From: Salminus brasiliensis
Lineage: Eukaryota > Chordata > Actinopteri > Characiformes > Bryconidae
Assembly: GCF_030463535.1 (NCBI RefSeq)
Contig: NC_132901.1
Coordinates: 4,534,640 to 4,598,639 of the forward strand
DNA: 64,000 nucleotides
Direction: 5' to 3'
Positions 50,822 through 61,350 of this stretch are shown piece by piece (within the stretch, counting starts at the first letter, position 1; the number at the start of each line of letters is the position of its first letter). The position numbers were made by a program, and so were the translations under genes. The notes under the pieces were generated by a model. The model was not told where the DNA came from. It ran no database searches and worked only from the letters and a program-made list of their open reading frames with translations.

Positions 50822-51502
50822 TGTATGTATATGTATGTATATAAAATTAAGATACTGGCTGACCTGCCGATTTGCCTCTGACAGCAGTAGCATCTAGACT
50901 TCTGGTTTAAAAATTAGGAAAGCCTCTTATGAAATGTGTGTGTGTGTGTATGTGTGTTTAGCAACTTCTAAAGTCATGTGGTAGCTGTAGGTCAAGAACA
51001 ACATCACAAGGTTGAGGTTAGAATTCAACAAGGCACACAGTTGCTTAGTATATCATCTTAACTGTCACACTACACTGTTGGACTTCCATTCTCTAATGAA
51101 ACTAAGTAAAAAACTTTCAGGAGGGCAAATATAATATATTTAGAAAGACTGTGTCTAAACTTTGACATTCAGAACCGTGCATGGAAATCTAAACAGATAT
51201 AAAGAAGCTAAACTCAGATTTTATTATAATATCTCAAATGTAAAAGTGTATGAGGGTAAGAACCAGCTTAAAGAAAGAGTGTGAGAACTCTGCTGCATTC
51301 ACACCTCCAGCACACACAGGAAACTGTTGGTGGTACTTGGTTACTTCCTGCATTAACTCCACTAATGCAGTTAAACTAGCAGAGACATTTTAGACTAGAA
51401 TAGACTAGAATAGACATTTTAGACTAGAATAGACTAATGCAGTTAAACTAGCCGAGACATTTCTAGTAGACATTTTTTTTTTTATATTTCTAAACTTGGA
51501 AC
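50822..51502. other. Truncated 5' flank of a further plus-strand lectin gene
   Basis: 51164-51384 matches the conserved block before exon 1 of A, B, D and E, and 50.98-51.06 kb matches DNA upstream of E. Homology stops before the start codon; exon 1 is absent. Short duplications of 'agactagaatagac' and 'gcagttaaactagc' mark the break at 51384-51470. Confidence 0.65.
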
Positions 51503-51943
51503 TTAGATCACAGGTTCCTCACCATCCAACAAGCCCTTCTGGCGTTTCAGCTTTAAGGTCCACCAAGACAAAACCGAAGGGACGCTGAGTTTATTGTGAT
51601 GAGAATACTTTGTGAAGGCTTTCTTGAGTTCAGAAGAATCATACAATTCTGCCATAAGGTTGTCAAAAACCATCATCGTTTGATTTCCGGGGATATTCAG
51701 TTTGGAAACGTTCAGTTTAGAAGGTGCGCCCTGAAAAAACTCTCCAGAGCGCGTTCGGACAGCGTGTCGTAAATCTCTTGCCAATGGCCATAGAACCAGA
51801 TGATTTTGTAAAAAGGTCGGGTCAGGGAAGTCTGAACAGGCACTAATAGTCTTTTCACAAAAAAAGTTTTTTCTGCAGAGGCTGGGTCCCGCTAGTATAC
51901 ATCCGAAAGGGGGTTGTGATCTCGTGTCAAAGTTAAAATCCAT
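51503..51943 (-). pseudogene. P-loop NTPase-like fragment of mobile-element type (degenerate)
   Basis: The minus-strand frame (146 codons) has a Walker A-like loop (ILAGPSLCRKN) whose key Lys-Thr/Ser position is altered. A Walker B-like segment (TMMVFDNLMAE) and a conserved-looking TKYSHHNKLSV segment follow. This order is one I associate with putative ATPases in large animal mobile or virus-derived elements, but I cannot name the family safely. It lies next to the decayed gypsy element. No start or terminal repeats are identifiable. Confidence 0.4.
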
Positions 51944-53166
51944 AAGGCAGAGAGGAATAGTCGCGTTGCAACGCTCGTTTGTTGAAAATCAAAGAAAACT
52001 TTTTCCTCAGGACTCAGTGTTTTTTGAACCATTTAAATGGTGTCTGTCTCAGAGCAGGTGATCAACCGAAGTGGAGGGATTAGAAGAGGCCATGCAGCAA
52101 AGGGTCCGTCCAAAGCATTGGTTGACTCTCTCAGTCTGACTATTGGATTGTGACGAAAGCCTGCTGATAGACTCACTGAGGCACCTAGTAGCTGGCAAAA
52201 TGCTTTCCAGAACCTACTGGCAGACTGTGGACCTTGGTTGGAGACCAAATCTGCAGGCTTTGGAGAACCTGTCAACTATGACTAGGATTACAGTGTTGCC
52301 CTGGGACACAGGCAACCCTGTGACAAAGTCCAAGGAGAGACCGTGGGTGTGAAGGAATAGGCAAGGGGTGAAGCAAGCCTGTCGGTCATATCCTGGGATC
52401 GTTGTTGAGCACAGACCTGGCAGGCAGCTGTATAGGCCCTGACATCTCCATCCATATTTGGCCACCAAAATCGCCTTTGCAAAAACTATGGGTGGTTCCT
52501 GGATGGGCTGTAAATGATGATGCATGACCCCACTGAGGTACTTGAGGTTTGACAGAAGTAGAGACATAAAGCCTTCCTGGAGGTCCCCCACCTGGGTCAG
52601 GGTCCCTAAGAAGGGTATTTGTATTGCAGTCTCCAATCCACAGCGTAGAGGAGCCACAATCTGAATCTCAGGTACTATGGGTTTTGGCAGTTGCTCAGAG
52701 GATGGAGGATTCCACTGCTTGGAAAGGGTATCAGGCTAAGCATTCTTTGAACCTGGTTGATGTGACAACAAAATCAAACCATGCAAAGAACAGAGCCAAC
52801 CTGGCCTGGCGGGGATTTAGACACTTGTCTTGTTGAACATAAGCCAGGTTTTTGTGATCTGTCCAGACCAGGAACTGGTGTTTAGCCCCCTCCAGCCCGT
52901 GCCCCCATTCCTCCAATGCTAGTTTCACTGCCAAAAGCTCCCTGTCACCAACATCATAGTTTTGCTCTGTAGGTGTGAGGTGGTGTGAAAACAAAGCACA
53001 GGGGTGCAACTAGAAGCTGGAAGCTGTAACACTGGAGCTGTGACTAGACAGTGTTTGAGCTCTTCAAAGGCTTTCTGGGCTATATTGGTCCATTAAAACC
53101 GTCCCATTGTTTTCTTTGTTAGGGAGGTTAGTGGGGCAGCAACTGTACTAAAATTCTGGACAAAGT

Positions 53167-53340
53167 TGTGGTATAGTGGAATGTACTTTCCTTCCATGTG
53201 GTGGCGCTGTTGTGACTAATGTTCCACACATTGTTCATGTACAAGCTCTGAGGAAGATAGAGACCTGCAGTACTAAAGTAAAGGCTTGTTGTTAAGAGTT
53301 CCTGCCTGAGTCTGCTTTATTTTCAGCTGAATATACAACA
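53167..53340 (+). repeat. 5' LTR of the young gypsy element
   Basis: 174 bp, TG...CA, identical to 57582-57755. It must hold the promoter, but no clear TATA box is visible. Confidence 0.95.
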
Positions 53341-53354
53341 TATTGGCGACGAGG

Positions 53355-56300
53355 ATGACTTCTTTTGGGATATCACAGCCCCCAGCTTTGCTGGAAACGC
53401 CTGGTGAGCCACTAATGCCATATACCTCTTGGATTCGGATGTTTGAAAACTACATCCTCGCACTCAGTACTAACGACATGGCAGACAAAAGAAAACGTGC
53501 TTTATTGCTTCATTGTTTGGGCACTGAAGGCCAGCGTATTTTTTATACACTCCCTGATGTCGGAACGAGTTACCAGTCTGCCTGCACTGCATTACAAGCC
53601 TTTTTTGTGCCAAAGGTGAACGTAGTTGCCGAACGGAATAAGTTCCGTCAGAGAGCTCAGCGTCTGGGTGAGTCCACTGTTCAATATGTGGCTTCGTTAC
53701 GGGACCTGATTGTGAACTGTGACTTTGGCGCACTTGCTGATGATATGATTAGAGATCAGATTGTTGAGAAAACGTGTACTCCACGTATCCGTGAACGGCT
53801 GCTTTTGGAAACAGATCTCACACTGCAGAAGGCTATTGCCATTGCTTCACAAATTGAATCTGCAATATCTGCAGCTAAGGCTGTGGCTCACACTACTGAA
53901 GCTACAGTTAAAGTTGTTCAGCCAGCGAGAGGTGCCACACACAAACGTAAACAGAGGTATAAAGCAAATGCAACTTCAATGCAAAACACAGCAACTGACT
54001 CTAAGCAGACTTACCAACAAAAGTCTTGCTATCGTTGTGGATCTAGTTCACATTTAGCCAACAACCCCAAATGTTCTGCACGAAATGCTAAATGTAAACA
54101 GTGTGGCAAAAACGGGCATTTTGCACGAGTCTGTCGTGGGTCAGCACCTACATGCAATGTACAGGAGGTTGCAGTGCCTGATCTCACAGTTCTGAGCATA
54201 TCTTCCACATCTGCTGCTGTACAAGGAGATCGCCTCACCTGTACTGTGTCTCTTCATGTGAAAGGTGGTCAGCCATTTACTACAGATCTGCTTGTAGACA
54301 CCGGCTCAGCAGTTTCCATTCTTCCAGAATGCATGTACCGTCAGATGTTCTCACAGGTGCCTCTCACAAAGCCCAATTTGCGTCTAGTGACCTTCATGAA
54401 GAAACCTATTCCTGTTCTGGGGTGCCTCACACTTACTGTCACCCATTACAACCACAGCACACAAGCAGATTTCTACATTGTACCAGATGGAACATCACTG
54501 CTTGGAATGGACCTGTTCAAAGCTCTGCGTCTTCAAATTCGTGATGGACACATTGAGCCACCTGCTTTGCAAACTGCTGTCCACAGCACTGAGGCCTTAG
54601 GAGTTGCTACTGGCTTCATACATAAAGTTAAAGTGCGCTCGGATGTACCTCCAGTCCAACAGAAGCTTCGCAGATTACCTTTTTCTGTGCGTGATGCTGT
54701 GTCAGAGGAGTTGAAAAGACTTGAATTAGATGGCATTATAGAGAGGGTTGATTCGTCTCCTTGGGTCTCTCCACTGGTGGTCGTGCAGAAAAAATCAGGT
54801 GGAATTAGACTCTGTGTTGATCTCCGTGAGCCAAACAGGGCAGTAGTGATAGACAGCCACCCTCTGCCACACATTGAAGAGGTCTTTACTGAGCTTCGTG
54901 GTGCAACTATGTTCTCCACAATTGATTTACAAAATGCTTATCATCAAGTTCAGTTACATCCTAGCAGCAGAGACCTTACAGCCTTCATTACACATGAGGG
55001 ACTTTTTCGCTTCTCCAGAGTTCCGTACGGATTGGCTTCCGCACCAAGCGCATTTCAACGGATGATGTCCCAGATTCTAGCTGGTCAGAGCGGAGTGCAA
55101 TGTTATTTGGATGACATCATCATTTTTGGTGACACGCCCGAGGCTCATGATAAGCGCCTGAACGCTGTTCTCCATTGTCTCCAGGAGAGGGGATTGAAGC
55201 TAAATACAGCAAAATGCCACTTCAGAAAGACAGAGTTGTCTTTTCTTGGTCATCTCATCTCTGCCTCTGGCCTACGACCAGATCCTGACCATATTCGTGC
55301 GGTGACCGAAGCTCCGCCCCCCCATGATGCACAATCACTGCGATCTTTCCTAGGTCTGACTGCATGGTACTCGAAGTTCATTCCTAGTTACGCTACACTC
55401 GTTGAGCCTCTACGTGCTCTTCTCCGGAAATCAGCTGGATTCAATTGGACAGAGGAGGCCCAAGAAAACTTCAGCAGAGTTAAAAACCTCATCGCTACCA
55501 GCTCTGCTCTTGCCCTATTTGACCCTTCTTTGCCAACTTTTGTCACCACTGATGCATCAGACTACGGCATTGGTGCGGTGCTGACACAGATCCAGGGTGG
55601 TACAGAACAGACAGTTGCATTTGCCTCTCGGACATTGACAGAGTGTGAGCGCAAGTACTCAACAATTGAAAAGGAAGCTTTAGCATGTGTCTGGGCAACC
55701 GAAAAGTGGCGCACTTACTTGTGGGGTCGTCATTTTACTTTGAGAACTGACCATAGCCCTCTGACAACGCTACTGTCTACCAAAGGTCTTGGACGTGCAG
55801 GAATGAGAATAGCTAGATGGTCGGCTCGTCTCTTATGTTTCAACTACAGCATTGAATACAAGCCAGGCCGAGAGAATGTTACAGCTGATTGCTTGTCACG
55901 CTTGCCTCTTGCAACCACAGATGAACACCAAGAACCTGAATTGGAGATGGTGGCCATTGTGTCAACTGACTTTGCTGCAGTTACCGCAGAAGAGCTCTCA
56001 GGGTCCTGTGCTGCATGTCCCGTGCTACAGAAAGTTAGAGACTACATTAAAAACGGATGGCCATGCAGTTCAAATGGCCTGGACTCTGCTGTCATTCCCT
56101 ACTTTCGCATCCGAACTGAATTGGCTGTGCTAGATAATTACATTGTCCGTGGCACACATCGTGTGATCATTCCTCTAGCCCTGCAGTCAAAATTCATCCA
56201 GCTAGCCCATGCCACACACCAAGGGATCGTTCGGACAAAACAAAGACTGAGAGACTTGTACTGGTGGCCAGGAATGGATTCTCAAGTTGAGTCTGCCATT

Positions 56301-57305
56301 AAGTCATGCTCCACTTGCCTCCAGCATGATAAAACTGCCATCACCCATGCCGCACCACTACATCCTGTACCTACACCAACAGCTGCCTGGGAAAAGCTAG
56401 CTGTCGACATTGTTGGACCATTCCACACTGCACCGACTGACTGCCGTTTTGCTATAACGCTCATTGACTACTACAGTCGTTGGCCTGAGATAGCCTTCTG
56501 CTCTGCTGTTACTTCAACGACTGTAAAGAACTTTCTTGCCACTGTGTTCAGTCGGGAGGGAAATCCACTTGAATTGGTCACTGACAATGGCCCTCAGTTC
56601 ATCTCAGCTGAGTTTACATCCTTCCTTGCAGACAGAGATATAAAGCACTCCCGGTGCTCTGTCTATTACCCGCAATCAAATGGGGAAGTCGAGCGGTTTA
56701 ACAGAATCCTCAAGGACTGTTTACAGACCGCTAACATTGAAGGAAAGCCATGGAAGGCTTTTGTCACTGAGTTTTTGCATACATACAGAGCTACACCCCA
56801 TGCTGTGACTGGTGTGTCTCCTGCTCAGCTACTACATGGGCGACCACTTCAAACAAAGCTGCACATCAGAGGTCTCCCACTCACGGTCCCTCTTGCACAG
56901 CAAACAAATATGAAGAAGAGTATCCAAATCAAACAACAGAAAATGAAACAATACACTGACCAGCGACGTGGTGCGAGATCTCCTACTTTCCAAATTGGGT
57001 CGTTTGTCCGCATCCGAAAGCCTGGAATCATTGCTAAAGGACATACCGTGTTTACCCGGCCTTTCCAAGTTGTGGCCCAGAAAGGTCCTGCCTCCTATCT
57101 CTTGTCAGATGGAAAAGTTTGGAATGCCATACATCTCGCCCCAACACCCCACACCAGTCCTCCTTCTTCAACACCATTGGATGATGCTTGCATGCAGCCA
57201 GGCACATCTTGCGAACCATTTGAAACTGTGCACCCTGTTTCCCTTTCTAGTCGAGTTCCAAGACTGCGAAAGGCTCCAGTGTGGTCTAAAGACTATGTCA
57301 CTTAA
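53355..57305 (+). CDS. gag-pol: Gag-Pol polyprotein of the young gypsy element (single frame, 1316 aa)
   Basis: Start chosen at the first ATG, only 14 bp after the LTR. Domains by approximate residue: Gag capsid-like part (20-190); two zinc knuckles (about 224-260), the second a canonical CX2CX4HX4C, the first with longer last spacing; protease with VDTGSAVS (about 313); reverse transcriptase with CYLDDIIIFG (about 583); RNase H with TTDASDYGIGA and RTDHSPL (about 715-850); integrase zinc-binding region (about 950-990); integrase core with Asp (AVDIVGPF, about 1017), Asp (TDNGPQF, about 1076) and Glu (GEVERFN, about 1112) in D-D35-E spacing. There is no frameshift between Gag and Pol and no stop. 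The fused frame, two knuckles and short LTRs suggest a Mag-like lineage, which is tentative. Confidence 0.93.
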   Translation: MTSFGISQPPALLETPGEPLMPYTSWIRMFENYILALSTNDMADKRKRALLLHCLGTEGQRIFYTLPDVGTSYQSACTALQAFFVPKVNVVAERNKFRQRAQRLGESTVQYVASLRDLIVNCDFGALADDMIRDQIVEKTCTPRIRERLLLETDLTLQKAIAIASQIESAISAAKAVAHTTEATVKVVQPARGATHKRKQRYKANATSMQNTATDSKQTYQQKSCYRCGSSSHLANNPKCSARNAKCKQCGKNGHFARVCRGSAPTCNVQEVAVPDLTVLSISSTSAAVQGDRLTCTVSLHVKGGQPFTTDLLVDTGSAVSILPECMYRQMFSQVPLTKPNLRLVTFMKKPIPVLGCLTLTVTHYNHSTQADFYIVPDGTSLLGMDLFKALRLQIRDGHIEPPALQTAVHSTEALGVATGFIHKVKVRSDVPPVQQKLRRLPFSVRDAVSEELKRLELDGIIERVDSSPWVSPLVVVQKKSGGIRLCVDLREPNRAVVIDSHPLPHIEEVFTELRGATMFSTIDLQNAYHQVQLHPSSRDLTAFITHEGLFRFSRVPYGLASAPSAFQRMMSQILAGQSGVQCYLDDIIIFGDTPEAHDKRLNAVLHCLQERGLKLNTAKCHFRKTELSFLGHLISASGLRPDPDHIRAVTEAPPPHDAQSLRSFLGLTAWYSKFIPSYATLVEPLRALLRKSAGFNWTEEAQENFSRVKNLIATSSALALFDPSLPTFVTTDASDYGIGAVLTQIQGGTEQTVAFASRTLTECERKYSTIEKEALACVWATEKWRTYLWGRHFTLRTDHSPLTTLLSTKGLGRAGMRIARWSARLLCFNYSIEYKPGRENVTADCLSRLPLATTDEHQEPELEMVAIVSTDFAAVTAEELSGSCAACPVLQKVRDYIKNGWPCSSNGLDSAVIPYFRIRTELAVLDNYIVRGTHRVIIPLALQSKFIQLAHATHQGIVRTKQRLRDLYWWPGMDSQVESAIKSCSTCLQHDKTAITHAAPLHPVPTPTAAWEKLAVDIVGPFHTAPTDCRFAITLIDYYSRWPEIAFCSAVTSTTVKNFLATVFSREGNPLELVTDNGPQFISAEFTSFLADRDIKHSRCSVYYPQSNGEVERFNRILKDCLQTANIEGKPWKAFVTEFLHTYRATPHAVTGVSPAQLLHGRPLQTKLHIRGLPLTVPLAQQTNMKKSIQIKQQKMKQYTDQRRGARSPTFQIGSFVRIRKPGIIAKGHTVFTRPFQVVAQKGPASYLLSDGKVWNAIHLAPTPHTSPPSSTPLDDACMQPGTSCEPFETVHPVSLSSRVPRLRKAPVWSKDYVT

Positions 57306-57581
57306 AAAAAAAAAAAAAAAAAAAACTGAAATGCATAACTATGCTAAGAACTCTTTGGACTGTACGTTCATGTCATTAGGCATAGTGAGATAGATTTACT
57401 TCCACACGGATTTTGCGACAGAGTACAGAGTAATGTTGTTTCAGTTTAAAGGAAATTTCAGTTTATACTTTGGCAAGAACCTGTATTGTTAGCACTGCTG
57501 TTTGTGGTTACATAAGTTGTCTGTTTACTGAGATATTGTTATGCTTTAGTTTAAGATTTCTTTTATTACAAAAAGAGGATA

Positions 57582-57755
57582 TGTGGTATAGTGGAATGTA
57601 CTTTCCTTCCATGTGGTGGCGCTGTTGTGACTAATGTTCCACACATTGTTCATGTACAAGCTCTGAGGAAGATAGAGACCTGCAGTACTAAAGTAAAGGC
57701 TTGTTGTTAAGAGTTCCTGCCTGAGTCTGCTTTATTTTCAGCTGAATATACAACA
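57582..57755 (+). repeat. 3' LTR of the young gypsy element
   Basis: 174 bp, identical to the 5' LTR, followed by the aaagt target duplication. Confidence 0.95.
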
Positions 57756-58674
57756 AAAGTGCCAGAAAAAATTAGCAAAACCCAAAAAACAGTAGCAGTC
57801 GAAGAGAAGTGGGAGGAGGCCAGTTCACAATTGCATCTGTTTTGGCTGGATCCATGCTCAGCTGGCCCCTGAATACCCCAAATCCAAGGAAGGAGACAGA
57901 TGGCACATGGAAGAGAGGTTTCTCCAAATTTACAAGGAGATGGTTCTCCAGGAGTAGCTGAAGAATCCTTCTTACATGACCACATGTTTCTCCATGGAAT
58001 GACTGTAGATGAGGATATCATCCAGGTAGACAAAGGCATAGCGGTCTAGGGCCTCCCTTGAGACCTCATTTATGTATCTATGGAAGATTGCTGGTGCATT
58101 CATCAACTCAAAAGGCAAGGTACTCGTAGTGGCCTGATGGAATGATGAAGGCAGTCTTCCATTCGTCACCTTCTCTAACCCTGGACAAGGTTGTAGGCAC
58201 TGCGTAGATCCAGTTTGGTAAAAACTGAAGCCTGCTGCAGTGCCTCAAAGGCAGAGGTCATGATGGGGAGAGGGTAGCGGTCTTTGACTGTAATTTTATT
58301 TAGACCCCGGTAGTCTGTGCAAGGATGAAGCCCCCCATTCTTTTTCCCTATGAAGAAAAATCTCCAGCTGAAGAGGTTAAAGGCTGGATGAAGCCTGAAG
58401 CCAACACATCTAGTATGTAGTCCTCCATGGCTTTCCGCTCAGGGCCAGAGAGGGAGAACAGTCTGCCACGTGGAGACCTCCAACCACCATCGTGATCAGG
58501 GGGCGGGGACACTGGTTGACTGATTAGCATAATGTGATAGCGCCATGAGGGGTTCCTGCAGGGGCTGAACTGACCACAATAATCGTGTTATTTTTGACAC
58601 TGAACAATAAAAAATTTATAATTAAAAAACATTTTTTAAAAGAAGTTTTAATTACCTTTTAAACCTTTAAATGG

Positions 58675-58805
58675 TCACTCAGCCTGTTCAGAGAGCTGCC
58701 TCCACAATCCTTTTCTGCTCTGTTGTAACTGGTCCCTGTCTGTAGTCAGGTTGGTGTTACTGGTCTGTAACTGGTCTCTTTCTGCAGTCAGGTTGTTGAA
58801 CTTGA
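58675..58805 (-). pseudogene. Relic G: neck exon of a minus-strand-type lectin gene
   Basis: Minus-strand sequence from about 58803 encodes [18 protein letters not shown], a second repeat NLTTDRDQLQQS, and a terminal LWRQLSEQ, matching the neck part of exon 2 of F. The membrane segment is missing: unrelated sequence starts at about 58806. The donor position reads gaacagg|ctgag instead of gaactgg|gtgag, so splicing is lost. Following intron sequence (58490-58670) matches that of F at 47.65-47.88 kb. Confidence 0.75.
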
Positions 58806-60789
58806 GCCACTGATTGTACATCTTGATTTCTTTATTGTAATGATGAACATGTTTAACATTGCAAAGGTAGTTATATTGAAGTGTTTGCAACACTGTTCAT
58901 GCAGCCCCTCTTATTTCAGTACACCACCATTTTTGGGACATTTTGGCTTCACATGTGTTTTACTCAGGTGTTCTGAGAGTGAAAAACAAGCATAAAACCA
59001 GTACAAGCATTAAAAAAACAGTCAAGCTTTGCTGTCAAATCATTACCAAAAATCAACTGCGTGGATATGAAAAAAAGAGACTGGTAAGTCAAGGAAGACC
59101 TCCACTGCTGACGGTGGAAGAATTCCCACTAACCTTCAGAAATGTAAATGTTCATGTGTTAATCACTGGCAGCCCCCATGGTTAAAAAGAGTTGTTAAAG
59201 TGCCCTCTAGAGTAAAAATAAAAACAGAGTGCCACTTGGCCTTTTCTGTTGTAAGAAAAATTATTGCGTGCCCTCTAGTGGTGAAACATTTTATAAATTA
59301 CAATTATGCGCCTAAAAAATCTGATAATGTGTCTTATCAATGGGTGCCCTTCTAACAGAAAAAGGACGCAGTTATTAAGTGCACTCTAAGCAGTGTATAT
59401 GGAGCTTCAATAGGTGAGAAAACATGCTGAAGTGCCTAGGTTGGTGTTCCTGTAATGGAAAAGTGTCCCTCCAGTGGATAAAATGTGTGAGAATGTAGGG
59501 AAACCTTTCTCATACAATGTAGGCCCACTTGAATCCCTCTAGCCACAACAACCCAATCACAGTGGATGTCCTGTATGTCCTGTACTATGGTCACCCATCA
59601 TAAGACTTTTTTTCATTTACCTCTGCTGCACACAGTTCTCATGTCCCTCTTTTATAAAGACTAAAAGAATAAAATCCTAAAATTCATAATGCTGATTGTA
59701 GCAAATATTCGGGTATCATCGATACAGATCTGACGATCAATGATTTGACCATTTCTTAATGAAATGAAAGCTCAGATCTTAAATCAGTTAAGTAATTTTG
59801 TCATTTTACTGCAAGCTAAAAATCACTGATCAGCCTTACAGCCCTCTTGATAACCATCATGATGTTCACACCCAAACTCCACCTCCACCAAAAATGCTGA
59901 CTAAAGCTCCTGGCAGGATTATGAAATGCTGAGCGAATTCTGCTTATAACTGTGGACGTTTCTAATAATTTTCTTCACTGATTCATATATACAACTCTAC
60001 AAAATGGAGCTGATTCCTAGTTTTTATTTAATGATAGTCTTACTATGATTTACAGTGGGTTTTAATAAAACCCCCTTCAGAGAGGATTTGCTGTGCAGCT
60101 TGTCTCTGTGATGTGAAATATTCTAAACAGGATTCTTAATCCTTTTAATATCATCCCTAAAGACCCTGAATCCAGAAGTACAGAAATATCCATAGTAGAA
60201 ATACAAAGAAACAAAACCCAAAATAAAGACAAAATGACAGTACACAACCAGGACCCCAAACCACAGCAAACAGACCAACATCAACAATATCAATAATGCT
60301 AGACAACACCTGGGGAAGATAATGAGAGGGCAGGGCTACAAAGGGGAGAACAGTTGTGAACACTAATGATTAGGCAGGACAAGGGCAGAGACAAGAACAC
60401 AAACATAAACAGAGCCATGTGCTGATCTGCAAATGGCAGGGTAAAACAAGGCAAGACACCTGTTCCAGGTTCAATCCTTAAAAGTTTTTAATCACTGTTC
60501 AAAAGATTAAAATCTCTGCTGAAATAAATCATATCACTTTTCTAAAGTTTTTAATCACAGTTTAAAACATATGAATCACTGCTGATAACTGAGTCAAATC
60601 AGTGTTCAGAATCAGGTTTCTGAGTAGAGCTGATGTGTGAGATTATCCAACAGCGTATCCAACATTTGGTGGGAGCAGTTTGTTCTGAAAGTGATGTGAA
60701 TTTGGTTCTTTTGTAAAGCTTGCTGTGATCTCTTTCTGTTGACCAACCTCTGATCATATAAAAATATCATTGATCATTCTTTCTGAAAA
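58806..60789. other. Right flank of the lectin cluster
   Basis: No gene is recognised. Small matches to cluster DNA are present: 'tccagtggataaaatgtg' at about 59470 (as at base 9) and a 3'-flank segment at about 60605-60725 (as at 18.15-18.26 kb). 60.1-60.45 kb resembles dispersed fish repeat DNA but I cannot name it. Confidence 0.45.
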
Positions 60790-61350
60790 ATGTGTTAAAG
60801 GTATTGCTTCAGCCAGGGGATTGTGTACTTGTTCACAAGTTGTCTGAGAGAGGTGGCCCAGGCAAACTTCGTCCATACTAGGAGAACAAGGTACACAGTG
60901 TATGAAAGGAGAATAAGCAGATCTTAGCCATCCCCATCCAAACCCAACTGCCACCTCTGAGCTGTAGCACCAGAATTCAAATCGGTGAGACAAGCAAGTG
61001 AACCAGAGACTGTGCAGCAAGAATCTGTGCCATTGGTAACTTCAGACTCAAACCAAGCACCAACTCATGCTGATTCAGTGATCACTGTTGAGGACGCTCA
61101 AGAACTGCCCAGAAAAGATAATATGCTTCACCATGTAAGTTTGGAGGCGTCCATAGAAGAGACTGAACCTGATCCAGAGCTGTCAGGTGATCCTGAGCTG
61201 TCAGGTGATTCAGAGCTGTCTGTGAGAAGGACCACTTGAGCTAAAAAGTCCAAAGAAATATTCACGTATGAGCAGTCAGAGACCTGGAGTGAATACAATG
61301 TTTACATGTGGGCTTTACCCTATGACAGTCTATCCACCAGTCACAGAGGC
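60790..61350 (+). mobile_element. Decayed 3' end of a Ty3/gypsy pol
   Basis: Plus-strand translation from about 60823 reads GDCVLVHKLSERGGPGKLRPY then a stop, in the manner of the C-terminal (GPY/F) part of gypsy integrases. Downstream, SVRRTT, a stop, then KEIFTYEQSETWSEYNVY resembles the tail that often ends such polyproteins. An acidic open frame at 60985-61239 lies between. Several stops show it is dead. Confidence 0.55.

Larger units (their letters stand above)
53167..57755 (+). mobile_element. Young, apparently complete Ty3/gypsy LTR retrotransposon
   Basis: Two LTRs of 174 bp (53167-53340, 57582-57755) start TG, end CA and are identical base for base. A 5-bp target duplication (aaagt at 53162-53166 and 57756-57760) flanks the element. 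A probable primer-binding region starts 2 bp after the left LTR (ttggcgacgagga), and a purine tract (57570-57579) lies just before the right LTR. A run of 22 A follows the stop codon. There is no envelope-like frame. It sits inside an older gypsy element of opposite orientation. Confidence 0.95.
52030..58489 (-). mobile_element. Old decayed Ty3/gypsy element, split by a younger one
   Basis: On the minus strand, in pol order: reverse transcriptase start (58489-58350), RT core with VYLDDILIYS (about 58030), a connection segment cut at 57756, then on the other side of the insertion RNase H (53009-52731, [13 protein letters not shown]), integrase zinc-binding region (about 52480-52380) and integrase core (about 52340-52060), with many stops and frameshifts. 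Gag, protease and LTRs are not seen. Its right edge abuts lectin intron sequence (compare 47.65 kb). Confidence 0.8.

Noticed and set aside
53343..53354. Upstream TTG start of Gag-Pol
   Set aside because: It falls in the probable primer-binding region; the first ATG is at 53355.
60985..61239. Acidic 84-codon frame as a new gene
   Set aside because: It sits between two recognisable parts of a decayed gypsy pol end and has no exon signals.
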